The position numbers and the translations under genes are program-made. Shown here piece after piece: positions 8,478-16,054 of a DNA stretch of 64,000 nucleotides. Source of the stretch: Halogeometricum pallidum JCM 14848. Lineage in GTDB: Archaea > Halobacteriota > Halobacteria > Halobacteriales > Haloferacaceae. Location of the stretch: assembly GCF_000337095.1 (NCBI RefSeq), contig NZ_AOIV01000041.1:281307-345306 (forward strand), in the 5' to 3' direction. The notes under the pieces are model-generated. The model ran no database searches, was not told the origin of the DNA, and saw only the letters and a list, made by a program, of their open reading frames with translations. How positions within the stretch are numbered: position 1 is the stretch's first letter; each line of letters starts with the position of its first letter.

Positions 8478-9256
8478 CTCGCGACGCGCCCGTCGTCGTC
8501 GTCCGCGGTGGCGGCGGAGACGCCGACGGGGTCGCGGACGCCGTGTCGGCCGCCGGCGGCGTCGTCCGTCGCGACATGCGCGGCGGGACGGAGCGGGGTG
8601 CACGCGACCGAATCGGGAGCGCCGAGCGGGCTGACCGGGTCGAACGGACGGACGCGGACGCCCTCTTCGCCGTCGGCGAGGACGCCCTCCTCTCTCTCGC
8701 CGCCGAGGACGTGTCGACGCCCATCCTGCCGGTCGACTGCACCGTCGGCCACCGGTCCGTTCCCCCGGAGCGCGTCGGCGACGCGGTCCGACGACTCCGG
8801 TCGGGCGAGGGCCGGGTGGTTTCTCACCCCGCCCTCTCCGTCGCCGTCGCCGGCGAACCGGCGGGTACCGCGCTCGCCGACGTGACGCTGATGACCGACG
8901 CACCGGCGCGCATCTCCGAGTACGCCATCTCGACGCCCGAAGAGCGCGTCGGCTCGTTTCGCGCCGACGGCGTGGTCGTCGCCACGCCCCTCGGCAGCAC
9001 CGGCTACGCCCGCGCGGCCGGCGGCCCGACGCTCGCCCCCGACACGGGCGTCGTCGCCGTCCCCATCGCCCCGTACACGACGCTCCCGGACTCGTGGGTG
9101 TTTCGCCTCCCGGTCGTCCTCTCGGTCGAACGCGACGAGGCGTCCGTCTCGCTCATCGTCGACGCCGAGGAGCGTCGGTCGGTCCCGCCGCACGCCCCCG
9201 TCGAACTCGCCGTGAACGGGCACCTGCCGTTCCTCCGTTTCGGCTCCGACTCGTAA
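8474..9256 (+). CDS. NAD-kinase-like protein with degenerate catalytic motif
   Basis: This 260-residue protein carries the C-terminal signature of NAD/ATP-NAD kinases (PLGSTGYARAAGGPTL, with ISEYAIS before it and a late DSWVFRLPVV strand). The N-terminal GGDG motif, whose Asp is catalytic in the family, appears as VGED in ALFAVGEDALL, so the Asp position is Glu. It may bind NAD or a related nucleotide without normal kinase activity, or be a divergent kinase. The start is a GTG. The only upstream in-frame codons are not start codons, and an 11-codon ORF overlaps it. A canonical NAD kinase may be elsewhere in the genome. Confidence 0.7.
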   Translation: MTRDAPVVVVRGGGGDADGVADAVSAAGGVVRRDMRGGTERGARDRIGSAERADRVERTDADALFAVGEDALLSLAAEDVSTPILPVDCTVGHRSVPPERVGDAVRRLRSGEGRVVSHPALSVAVAGEPAGTALADVTLMTDAPARISEYAISTPEERVGSFRADGVVVATPLGSTGYARAAGGPTLAPDTGVVAVPIAPYTTLPDSWVFRLPVVLSVERDEASVSLIVDAEERRSVPPHAPVELAVNGHLPFLRFGSDS

Positions 9257-9345
9257 CGGACCCGCAGTTCACCGCTCGGTCGGCGGGACGGGTCACGTCG
9301 ATGCGAGAAAAGCAGAACCGAGAGCGGAACCGCCGTCGAACCGCC

Positions 9346-9792
9346 TCAGATGACGGCGTTCCAGACGGGGGCGATGACGAAAAAGAGGCTCACGTACGCC
9401 GCGTACATGAGCACGAGGATGGACGCTCCGAGCGCCGCCTTCGGGCGTTCCAGTTCGAGGGCCTTCGAGCGCGCCTCGACGCGGCGCGACTCGAACTCGA
9501 AGAAGTCCGTGAGGAACAGACCGACCACGAGCACTGACAGCACCATTCCCGGATGCGGGTCGATGAAGAGAAACAGGAACGACGCGAACACGAGGAGAAG
9601 CGTCGTCGCGGTGTGCGGGAGGTACCGCGAGAGCGTCTCGTCGTCGTCCTCGTCTGCCTGCTTGACGTGCGAGCGGTGCGCGAGTATCCGCGTCACCATG
9701 TTGATGAGGACCAGCACCACGATGGCGTACTTGAGCGCCGGTTCGATGGCGTCGATGCCATCGAGCGGAACGAGGAACTGTAGCGGTTGCAT
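9346..9792 (-). CDS. Haloarchaeal membrane protein, last gene of the halocyanin/cytochrome b cluster
   Basis: This 148-residue protein has about four membrane helices: ALKYAIVVLVLINMVTRIL, TATTLLLVFASFLFLFI, MVLSVLVVGLFLTDFF, and AALGASILVLMYAAYVSLFF. A charged loop (QADEDDDETLSRY) separates the first two. It lies on the same strand as the cytochrome b operon, after a gap of about 115 bases from DUF-like gene 9908-10180. I recall such proteins as a haloarchaea-only family (DUF7313, from memory). Its position suggests an accessory or assembly role in the quinol-oxidising complex, but nothing in the sequence proves this. Confidence 0.75.
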   Translation of the reverse strand: MQPLQFLVPLDGIDAIEPALKYAIVVLVLINMVTRILAHRSHVKQADEDDDETLSRYLPHTATTLLLVFASFLFLFIDPHPGMVLSVLVVGLFLTDFFEFESRRVEARSKALELERPKAALGASILVLMYAAYVSLFFVIAPVWNAVI

Positions 9793-9907
9793 ACCTCACT
9801 CTCCGTGTACGACTCATTAGAGTTTTTCCAATCCGACGCGCCCGCGGGGCGTCGCGCACGACGTTCGCGGACGCTCGCCGACCGAAGAACCGAGAAAGCG
9901 AGGAGAG

Positions 9908-10180
9908 CTACTGCGAGCGCCGGTCACGGATGGCGGAACGCGCCTGCCGCCCGGCGGGGATGAGCACCCAGAACGTCAGCATTCCGATGAGCGCGAAGTA
10001 GAGGAGGCCGTCCATCAGCGCGATGCCCATCGCGTCGAACAGCGACCCGCCGCTGGAGGCGGACTCGATGAGCTGTCGGCTGCTCTCGAAACTGCTCGTT
10101 CGGTACCATCCGGCCAGAACTAACCAGCCGAGACCCGCAGCGGTGACGATACCGAGCCCCTTGATGAACTCGTCAGCCAT
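9908..10180 (-). CDS. Small two-helix membrane protein of the cytochrome b operon
   Basis: This 90-residue protein has two predicted membrane helices (IVTAAGLGWLVLAGWY and LMDGLLYFALIGMLTFWVLI) separated by a Ser-rich loop. The start is the ATG at 10180. A longer in-frame version would lie inside the preceding gene. Its ATG falls eight bases before that gene's stop, so the two are translationally coupled. It is probably a small subunit or assembly factor of the bc-type complex (DUF7314-like, from memory). Confidence 0.75.
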   Translation of the reverse strand: MADEFIKGLGIVTAAGLGWLVLAGWYRTSSFESSRQLIESASSGGSLFDAMGIALMDGLLYFALIGMLTFWVLIPAGRQARSAIRDRRSQ

Positions 10181-10586
10181 TGTTATCTGACGGTTCGTCG
10201 GAGTCCTCTTGAGACTTTCCCATTCCTTGGGCGCGAAAGCGCGTCCCGAGGGTGTACACACCGGCGCCGAAGGCGATACCGGCGAGTCCGACGACGGCCA
10301 GCACCGTATTCATCACGCCGTCGGCCACCGAGACGCCGACGAGCGACAGCGCTCCCGTCACGATGGCGCCGAGAAAGCTCACGTTCAGCGTCGCCGCGTC
10401 GAGGAACATGAAGCCGACGACGACGCTGCCGACGGCGATGAGCGTCGAGAACACGGTCACCGTCTTGTAGAGCCGCATCGGTACGACCACGTCCCGGCGG
10501 CCGCGGCGACTCTCGCTCGCGCGTTCGTCGCCGTCTCCGCGCGGGGTCGGTGTCGAGTCGACGCTCGTCCCGTTTCCGTCGGTCAT
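10173..10586 (-). CDS. Three-helix membrane protein of the cytochrome b operon
   Basis: This 137-residue protein has a charged, Arg-rich N-terminus, then helices VTVFSTLIAVGSVVVGFMFL, FLGAIVTGALSLVGVSVA and TVLAVVGLAGIAFGAGVYTL, then an acidic Ser/Asp tail. No cofactor ligands are visible. It follows petD by 61 bases and overlaps the next gene by eight bases, so it belongs to the same operon (DUF7315-like, from memory). The role is presumably structural within or beside the quinol oxidoreductase. Confidence 0.75.
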   Translation of the reverse strand: MTDGNGTSVDSTPTPRGDGDERASESRRGRRDVVVPMRLYKTVTVFSTLIAVGSVVVGFMFLDAATLNVSFLGAIVTGALSLVGVSVADGVMNTVLAVVGLAGIAFGAGVYTLGTRFRAQGMGKSQEDSDEPSDNNG

Positions 10587-10647
10587 CGACGGACGTTAGA
10601 GCGGAGGGAAAAAGGGCCTTTCGCGATTCGGCGGGGCCGCGCGGGAC

Positions 10648-11415
10648 TTACTTGGGCGGCCGGAGCCGGTAGTAGCGCTTGTTGAGGTCGTACATGTACC
10701 CCTCGCGCATCGTCTTCAGCACCGCGTACGTCACGAAGCCGCCGACGATGGGCGCGAGGAACGTCAGGTCGAACAGCAGGTGGATGTTCCCCGGGAAGAG
10801 GTTCTTGATGGCCAGGACGCTGATCGTGAACGCGAAGATGACCCCCGCGATGCCGACGGCCGCCCAGAACGGCTGTTCGACGGGTCGGCGCGCGCTCCCT
10901 TTGTTGAGGAACGGCACCATCGCGATGAAGCCGACGACGACGCCGTTAGCGAGCACGCCGTACGTCCGGTCGGCCATCAACTTGGACCCACCGAGCACGG
11001 CCAGTTCGGGGTTCAGCGGACCGAGCTTCAACAGGCCGAAAGACCAGTAGAGATACCAGTCGGGCAGGATGATGGCCGGAGTGGAACTCGGGTTGGCCGG
11101 CGGGCCGATGTGCGGCGGAAGCGTCGCCGAGAGGAACAGCATCATCCCGGTGAAGAAGCTCGCGATGGCGAGGTTCCGGATGACCTCGTGGGGCCACGTC
11201 GGGAACGCGAGCACGTCGCGTTCGACGTAGTCCGAGGCCTGTCGCATGTCTTGGTCCTCGCGCCGGGAGCGCTCGAAGTACTCGTAGGTGAGTCGAGAGA
11301 GTCCCACCGTGCGCTCTTTGCGCTCGCGCCACGTCGGCGTCTCGTCGTCCGGCGCGACGATGCCACTTCCGTCCGATCGAACGTCGTCGTCTGTGTTTGG
11401 TTCGTTTTCGGTCAT
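10648..11415 (-). CDS. petD: Cytochrome b subunit IV-like protein (C-terminal half of cytochrome b)
   Basis: This 255-residue protein corresponds to the C-terminal half of cytochrome b (b6f subunit IV). The quinol-site motif is PDWY at 118-121, a variant of PEWY also seen in other menaquinol-type complexes. Three to four membrane helices follow (SFFTGMMLFLSATL, GVLANGVVVGFIAMVPFL, AAVGIAGVIFAFTISVLAI, FLAPIVGGFVTYAVL). An ~80-residue acidic/charged N-terminal extension precedes them. petB lies just upstream, 13 bases away, so the two form a split cytochrome b. PDWY suggests menaquinol rather than ubiquinol, in line with haloarchaeal menaquinone use. Confidence 0.9.
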   Translation of the reverse strand: MTENEPNTDDDVRSDGSGIVAPDDETPTWRERKERTVGLSRLTYEYFERSRREDQDMRQASDYVERDVLAFPTWPHEVIRNLAIASFFTGMMLFLSATLPPHIGPPANPSSTPAIILPDWYLYWSFGLLKLGPLNPELAVLGGSKLMADRTYGVLANGVVVGFIAMVPFLNKGSARRPVEQPFWAAVGIAGVIFAFTISVLAIKNLFPGNIHLLFDLTFLAPIVGGFVTYAVLKTMREGYMYDLNKRYYRLRPPK

Positions 11416-11428
11416 TGGTCTATCACTA

Positions 11429-12235
11429 TCAGTGCGGCTCCGCGATTCCCTGCATCCACACGATGCCGATGTGGATGGCGATGAGCGTGGTCACGACGAA
11501 CGGCAACAGGAAGACGTGTATGATGTACATCCGTTGCAGCGTCGATTGGCTCAGCGAGAACCCGCCGAACAGCAGTTGCGCGATCCACTCGCCGATGAGC
11601 GGGATGGACAGCGACATCTCGACGCCGATCTGTCCCGCCCAGTAGGCTAGCTGGTCCCACGGGAGCAGGTAACCGGTGTACCCGAACACCATCGTCAGGC
11701 TGATGAGGATGATGCCGAGCAGCCAGTTGAGTTCGCGCGGTTCCTTGTAGGCGCCGGTGAAGTACACGCGGAGCATGTGGAGGAACACGGCGGCGACCAT
11801 CACCTGCGCGGACCATCGGTGGACCGAGCGCAGCATGAAGCCGAACTGCAGGTCGCGCATGATGAACGCGATGCTCTCGTAGGCGACACTCCCGGCGGCT
11901 TCCGTACCCGCCGCGGCCGACGGCGAGTAGTAGAAGCCGAGCAACGCGCCGCTGATGGCGGCGACGACGTAGGCGAGCGTCGAGAACAAACCGAGAGTGT
12001 ACAGGGGGTACCAGTACCAGAACTTGTTGTCGAGGTTGTACTGCTCGGTGTGGCTCTTCGGCATCTGGAGGTTGACCCGGTAGTAGAGGGTCTCCATCAG
12101 TTCCAGATAGTCCACGATTCGGAACCGCTTGTCGAGCCAGATGAGCGTCGTGAGGAACGTGGACTCCACCGGAGTGAGGTCCTTCTCCTTCATCCAGCCC
12201 TTGTGGTCGTAGTCGTCTTTTCGTTCTAAGCTCAT
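11429..12235 (-). CDS. petB: Cytochrome b6-like diheme subunit of quinol oxidoreductase
   Basis: This 268-residue protein holds four heme-ligand His residues: His139 and His153 in helix B, and His240 and His255 in helix D. The 14- and 15-residue spacings match cytochrome b6 rather than mitochondrial cytochrome b, where both are 14. The Qo-side segment GYTGYLLPWDQLAYWA is intact. The ATG at 12235 was chosen because it follows the previous gene by two bases. An earlier in-frame start lies inside that gene. It oxidises menaquinol in the membrane and passes electrons to halocyanin or a similar acceptor. Confidence 0.93.
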   Translation of the reverse strand: MSLERKDDYDHKGWMKEKDLTPVESTFLTTLIWLDKRFRIVDYLELMETLYYRVNLQMPKSHTEQYNLDNKFWYWYPLYTLGLFSTLAYVVAAISGALLGFYYSPSAAAGTEAAGSVAYESIAFIMRDLQFGFMLRSVHRWSAQVMVAAVFLHMLRVYFTGAYKEPRELNWLLGIILISLTMVFGYTGYLLPWDQLAYWAGQIGVEMSLSIPLIGEWIAQLLFGGFSLSQSTLQRMYIIHVFLLPFVVTTLIAIHIGIVWMQGIAEPH

Positions 12236-12237
12236 TG

Positions 12238-12624
12238 TTACCTCTTGTAGTACGGGTAGACGGCGCGCTTGACCTGGTCCCACGCCCCGGTCCCGAAGTC
12301 GGTGCCCTCCACTTGGTCCTCACGGATGTAGACGTCTTCCCACTTCCGACGCCGTTTCTTGACTATCACCACGTCCGGGAGGAACTCCTTGCGGTACAGC
12401 GCCAGAATGAAGGCGAGGTCGATGAAGACGACGGCGAGGATGCCGCCGAGGAACATGTTCCCCGTGTCGGACAGTCCCCATCCGGAGACGAGCCCATAGG
12501 TGAACATGAACACGAAAACGACTTCGATGATGGCCAGGAGGACGATGGCGATGGCCGCGGCGGTGCTCTCGCGGGCCGGTTCGTAGCGGTGGATGTCCCC
12601 GTAGGTGCTGCCGCTGGAAGACAT
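12238..12624 (-). CDS. Two-helix membrane protein between halocyanin and petB
   Basis: This 128-residue protein has two strong membrane helices (AAAIAIVLLAIIEVVFVFMF and NMFLGGILAVVFIDLAFILAL) and a C-terminal soluble tail rich in Lys/Arg and Tyr (VKKRRRKWEDVYIRE, ending YPYYKR). It contains no Cys, so it is not an iron-sulfur or cytochrome c subunit. The start follows the halocyanin stop directly. It resembles a haloarchaea-only family (DUF7318, from memory) always found with petB, and is likely a structural subunit of the complex. Confidence 0.8.
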   Translation of the reverse strand: MSSSGSTYGDIHRYEPARESTAAAIAIVLLAIIEVVFVFMFTYGLVSGWGLSDTGNMFLGGILAVVFIDLAFILALYRKEFLPDVVIVKKRRRKWEDVYIREDQVEGTDFGTGAWDQVKRAVYPYYKR

Positions 12625-13290
12625 CTATCCGTTCCTCCCCGTGCCCGTGTGTGCGGACTCGCCGTACTTCAGGATGTAGAACGTGAAGATGGCCGTCACG
12701 ATGATGCCGAGGATGGTGGCGGCGCCGACCCAGTGAGCCTGAATCGGGACGCCGAGTTCTTCGAGTTCCTTCTCGCCGCCCCCGCCGCTGCTCGGATTCT
12801 CGACCACTTCGACGGTGCCGACCATCCCGGCCGACTCGTGCGGTTGGCAGTGGTACTCGTAGGTGCCGAGCGTGCTGAACGTGTGGGTGTAGGTGAACCC
12901 CTCGTTCTCGATGGGTTCGTGACCGGACCAGCTCGAACCTTCGGGCGTGCTGTCCGGGACGATGTTGTGGTTGTCCGACATCCAGACGAACTCCACCGTC
13001 GTGCCGGGGGCGATTTGGAGTGCTTCGTCGGTGCCGGGGGTGAAGACGAGGGAGCCGCCGGGGCCGACTTCGACCGTCTTCGACGCGCCGCCGCCACCGC
13101 CGCCACCGCCGCTACCTGCTCCGGTGCCGGTGCCTCCGGAACCGGTTCCTGTTCCTGCCCCTGTCCCGGCGGTGCCAGACCCGCCGGACGTCGAAGTGCC
13201 CTCTTGGGCGGCCCCGACTCCGGCGGCGGCAGAGGCCGTCGCGGTCGCGGCAGGGACGCTTGCCGCTCTCAGAAAGTCCCGCCTTTTCAT
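12625..13290 (-). CDS. Membrane-anchored halocyanin (Tat-exported blue copper protein)
   Basis: This 221-residue protein begins with a twin-arginine signal (KRRDFLRAA then an Ala-rich stretch ending near GAAQE). A Gly/Thr/Ser repeat linker covers residues 32-69. The plastocyanin-like domain follows, with type-1 copper ligands His108 (SDNHNIV), Cys148, His151 (YHCQPH) and Met156. A C-terminal helix (VGAATILGIIVTAIFTFYIL) anchors it outside the membrane. It heads the cytochrome b operon and is the likely electron acceptor of PetBD. A TATA-like box lies 27 bases before the ATG, so the mRNA is probably leaderless. Confidence 0.93.
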   Translation of the reverse strand: MKRRDFLRAASVPAATATASAAAGVGAAQEGTSTSGGSGTAGTGAGTGTGSGGTGTGAGSGGGGGGGGASKTVEVGPGGSLVFTPGTDEALQIAPGTTVEFVWMSDNHNIVPDSTPEGSSWSGHEPIENEGFTYTHTFSTLGTYEYHCQPHESAGMVGTVEVVENPSSGGGGEKELEELGVPIQAHWVGAATILGIIVTAIFTFYILKYGESAHTGTGRNG

Positions 13291-13316
13291 ACAGAAAATT
13301 CTCAGGATGGAACGCG

Positions 13317-13323
13317 CTTAAAC
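13317..13323 (-). promoter_or_regulatory. TATA-like box of the halocyanin/petBD operon
   Basis: On the minus strand this reads GGTTTAA and is centred about 29 bases before the halocyanin ATG at 13290. That is the usual distance for a leaderless haloarchaeal transcript. Confidence 0.5.
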
Positions 13324-13386
13324 CCACCGACTCCCCCCGCCATCGGCCCGCTGTCGGCGTCTTAGTCCCCCTGTGGAACGGGCGTC

Positions 13387-14226
13387 TCAGGTCCCGCCGG
13401 GTCGTCCGTCAGTTCCGGACTCGTCGGTCGTCTCGGTGGATTCGAGCGCCGCACCACTCGCGTCGTCGACGGGGACGAAGTCGGGTCGGCCGTGCTCGCG
13501 GACCGCCCGGAGTCGGTTGCGGTACTCCTCGGTCCGAAAGCGGTCCGAGAGGCGGGCGTTCGCCACGACGACGAACAGGAAGAAGCCGACGAGGAGGAAG
13601 AACGCGGCGACGACGGGCGGGACGATGTTTATCTGTCGCCCCGAACTGAACGGGATGAAGTCGGTGAACAGCCACAGTCCGAGGAGGACCAGACCGCCGA
13701 GCATCTGTCCGCCGGCGATTATCTGGAGGATGGTGTTGCCGAGTTCGCTCGACTGCTCGACGACGGCGTCGGGGTCCGGGAGCGCGTAGTTCTCCGGCGG
13801 TTCCTGCACCTCGAAGTCCTCCATCGAACAGAGGACGAGCGAGGGTTCCACGTCGCGGTAGACGGTCCCTTCGCCCTCCAGCGACCCGTCGGCGCCGACC
13901 AGCGCGTACCCCTCGTCGGAGTAGACGAGCACGTGCGGTTCGCCGTCGACGGCGACACGTTCGACGACGCCGAATATTTCCCGCCGGGCGACCCGGTTCT
14001 TCAGTTCCTTCTCCAGTCGGACGAGCAGTTCCTCGCCGACGATCCACGAGTCGGGGTCGAACGCCGCCTCCCACTCCTCGGCGGTCATCTCCGCCATGTC
14101 CTCCGGCCCGAAGTCGTCGAAGTCGTACTTCTCCTCGACCTCTTGGCGCAGGGCCTCCAGTTCGACGTCGCTCGGGTCCGAGGGCGGCCGCTCCGCGTCG
14201 GCCTGTTCGTCTGGCGATTCGCTCAT
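13387..14226 (-). CDS. Acidic protein with two membrane helices beside the halocyanin operon
   Basis: This 279-residue protein has a soluble, acidic N-terminal ~170 residues with a beta-rich part (HVLVYSDEGYALVGADG), then two membrane helices (IIAGGQMLGGLVLLGLWLF and VVAAFFLLVGFFLFVVV) and an acidic Thr/Ser tail. I do not recognise a known domain. It resembles a haloarchaea-only family (DUF7319, from memory). It lies on the same strand upstream of halocyanin across a gap of about 96 bases that contains the operon promoter, so it is transcribed separately or reads through. Confidence 0.75.
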   Translation of the reverse strand: MSESPDEQADAERPPSDPSDVELEALRQEVEEKYDFDDFGPEDMAEMTAEEWEAAFDPDSWIVGEELLVRLEKELKNRVARREIFGVVERVAVDGEPHVLVYSDEGYALVGADGSLEGEGTVYRDVEPSLVLCSMEDFEVQEPPENYALPDPDAVVEQSSELGNTILQIIAGGQMLGGLVLLGLWLFTDFIPFSSGRQINIVPPVVAAFFLLVGFFLFVVVANARLSDRFRTEEYRNRLRAVREHGRPDFVPVDDASGAALESTETTDESGTDGRPGGT

Positions 14227-14362
14227 CGGCCGGAGATTGGAGGTGAACCACTGTTAGGGTGACGGTCGGTTCTCGGTGTTTGAGGAGGGGCCCTCGGGTG
14301 CGACCGGCGTACGTCACCCCGGAGTCGGGCCATTTAGGCCGCTTCGCTCCTAACCCTCGGCG

Positions 14363-14842
14363 ATGGCATCCGAGTCGACCATCGCGACGGTCGCCGCGCT
14401 GATGGTCACGGCCAGCTTTCCGTTCTACATCTACGGCGCGTGGTACATCATCGAGGCCGAGACGGTGACGTGGGACGTGCTCGTCCGCCACCTCTCGTTC
14501 ATCGTCCCCGGACTGGTGCTCAACACGATTCCCGTCGTCTTCTGGATGGCGCCGCGCCTCCTCGTGCAACTCGGCGGCCTCTCGGCGCTCCACGCGGTGC
14601 TCGGACTCCAGGCGTACGCGATGCTCACGTTCGCGCTCACGGGCATCGTCCGCATCTTCCAGGCCAAGCGGAACGCCGACCTCTATCACAACCCCGACCA
14701 GGAGATAGACTTGGACGACCTCCACGAGAACATGGGCGCCTGGCGCGGCCGCCTCCGCGTCGGCGTCGTCGGCTACGTGCTGTTCTGGCTTCTGGCGTGG
14801 TTCCTCGGCGCCTACCAGTACCTCTCCTCGTACGTGTTCTGA
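14363..14842 (+). CDS. Four-helix membrane protein divergent from the halocyanin cluster
   Basis: This 159-residue protein has helices at about 8-27 (VAALMVTASFPFYIYGAWYI), 43-62, 70-95 (LGLQAYAMLTFALTGIV) and 132-155 (VGYVLFWLLAWFLGAYQYL). Several His residues lie in or near membrane segments (VRHLSF, SALHAVL, YHNPDQ), but no heme motif is clear. It belongs, as far as I remember, to a haloarchaea-specific family (DUF7321) found next to these respiratory genes. It may act in electron transfer or complex assembly, but the sequence alone does not show it. Confidence 0.75.
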   Translation: MASESTIATVAALMVTASFPFYIYGAWYIIEAETVTWDVLVRHLSFIVPGLVLNTIPVVFWMAPRLLVQLGGLSALHAVLGLQAYAMLTFALTGIVRIFQAKRNADLYHNPDQEIDLDDLHENMGAWRGRLRVGVVGYVLFWLLAWFLGAYQYLSSYVF

Positions 14843-14860
14843 GCCCCGCTTCGCCCCCGC

Positions 14861-15544
14861 TCACCACGCCTCGCCGCTGGCTAAGTCGACCTCGCTGTCG
14901 AGCTTCGAGGACGGGCAGACGTCTTCGAGGACGCACGCCCCGCAGTCGGGGTTGCGCGCGGTGCAGACGGCCCGTCCGTGGCTGATGAACAGATGCGTGA
15001 GCTGCTGCCAGTCCTCCTCGGGGACGACGGGCATGAGGTCCTCCTCGATTCGCTCGGGACGCTCCTCCTCGGTGATTCCTAACCGCCGGGAGAGCCGCTG
15101 GACGTGCGTGTCGACGACGATTCCCTCCACCACGTCGTGGCCGTGCTGGAGGACGACGTTCGCCGTCTTCCGGCCGACGCCCGCGAGGTCGGTCAGTTCG
15201 CTCATCGTGTCCGGCACCTCGCCGCCGTGCTTCTCGACGATGTCCGCGGCCGCAGACCGGATGTACTTCGCCTTGTTGTTGTAGTAGGTGATAGAGCCGA
15301 TGTCGTCGGCGAGTTCCTCCTGGTCGGCCGCCGCGAACGCCTCGGCGGAGGGGTACTTCTCGAAGAGGTCGGCGGTCACGGAGTTCACCCGTTCGTCGGT
15401 GCACTGCGCCGACAGCACCACCGCGACGAGCAGTTCGAGGCGGTTCGAGAACTGCAGGGAGATGGTCGTGTCGGGGTACTCCTCGTAGAGTCGGTCGAGT
15501 ATCTCTCGCACCTGCGCGTCGCGAGCGTCGAGCGGTGTTCCCAT
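14861..15544 (-). CDS. nth: Endonuclease III (DNA glycosylase/AP lyase)
   Basis: This 227-residue protein has the complete Nth signature. The helix-hairpin-helix LAGVGRKTANVV carries catalytic Lys126, and the catalytic Asp145 is in VVDTHVQR. A [4Fe-4S] cluster loop follows with Cys194, Cys201, Cys204 and Cys210 (spacing 6-2-5). It removes oxidised pyrimidines and nicks abasic sites in base-excision repair. The ATG at 15544 was chosen. In-frame sequence before it is Arg-rich and not conserved-looking. A second HhH-GPD enzyme with a different cluster loop is at 52268-53119. Confidence 0.95.
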   Translation of the reverse strand: MGTPLDARDAQVREILDRLYEEYPDTTISLQFSNRLELLVAVVLSAQCTDERVNSVTADLFEKYPSAEAFAAADQEELADDIGSITYYNNKAKYIRSAAADIVEKHGGEVPDTMSELTDLAGVGRKTANVVLQHGHDVVEGIVVDTHVQRLSRRLGITEEERPERIEEDLMPVVPEEDWQQLTHLFISHGRAVCTARNPDCGACVLEDVCPSSKLDSEVDLASGEAW

Positions 15545-15603
15545 ACTCGGCGATGGCGGCCCCCGATGTTGAGTGGTTCGGGTCCGCGTCGGTCGGTCTC
15601 GGG

Positions 15604-15969
15604 TCAGGACAAGGCCTGTCGCACCGCGTCGAGGAACCCGTCCCGCGTGACCGGTTTGACCAGGTACGCGGCGACGTCCTCCTCGGCGACGTGGGCGTCG
15701 GGTCGGTAGGCGCTGACGACGACGACGGGACGGTCGCCGCCGAGGCGGTCCAGCACTTCGGGTCCCGAGAGCGCCGGCAGTTTCCGGTCGAGGACGAGCG
15801 CGTCCACGTCGTCGGTGGCAGCGGCCAGCGCCGCCTCGCCGTCGAGGGCGGTGAGGACGGTCACGTCCTCCCAGTCGGCGAGCCACAGCTCGTAGGTTCC
15901 CAGCAGGTCCTCGTCGTCCTCGACGACGAGAACGGTTCGCCCCCCCGACTCCGTCGGCTCGCCTTCCAT
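15604..15969 (-). CDS. Stand-alone response regulator receiver protein
   Basis: This 121-residue protein is a single CheY-like receiver domain. The acidic pocket is VVEDDED at 15-21, the phosphoacceptor is Asp61 (LVLDRKLP), the switch Ser is in VVSAYRP, and the conserved Lys105 is in YLVKPV. There is no HalX or DNA-binding domain. It is divergent from the large histidine kinase at 16055, with 85 bases between the two starts, so they may form a signalling pair and share a control region. Confidence 0.9.
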   Translation of the reverse strand: MEGEPTESGGRTVLVVEDDEDLLGTYELWLADWEDVTVLTALDGEAALAAATDDVDALVLDRKLPALSGPEVLDRLGGDRPVVVVSAYRPDAHVAEEDVAAYLVKPVTRDGFLDAVRQALS

Positions 15970-16054
15970 AGAGAAGAGACGGCCGGTACGTTCAATAGCG
16001 TAGCGGTACAGCCGGACCGGGAGTCCTTATAGCTTCAAGCCCCTATAGTTGGCT

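Noticed and set aside
5357..9223. Very long minus-strand open frame of about 1288 residues
   Set aside because: It runs antisense through the thiolase, M28 peptidase and NAD-kinase-like genes. Its only credible part is the C-terminal DUF35 protein (5357-5731). The rest is Arg/Gly/Ala-rich shadow typical of GC-rich DNA.
16049..16054. TTG start two codons before the histidine kinase ATG
   Set aside because: The TATA-like box at 16027-16031 lies at the leaderless distance from the ATG at 16055.
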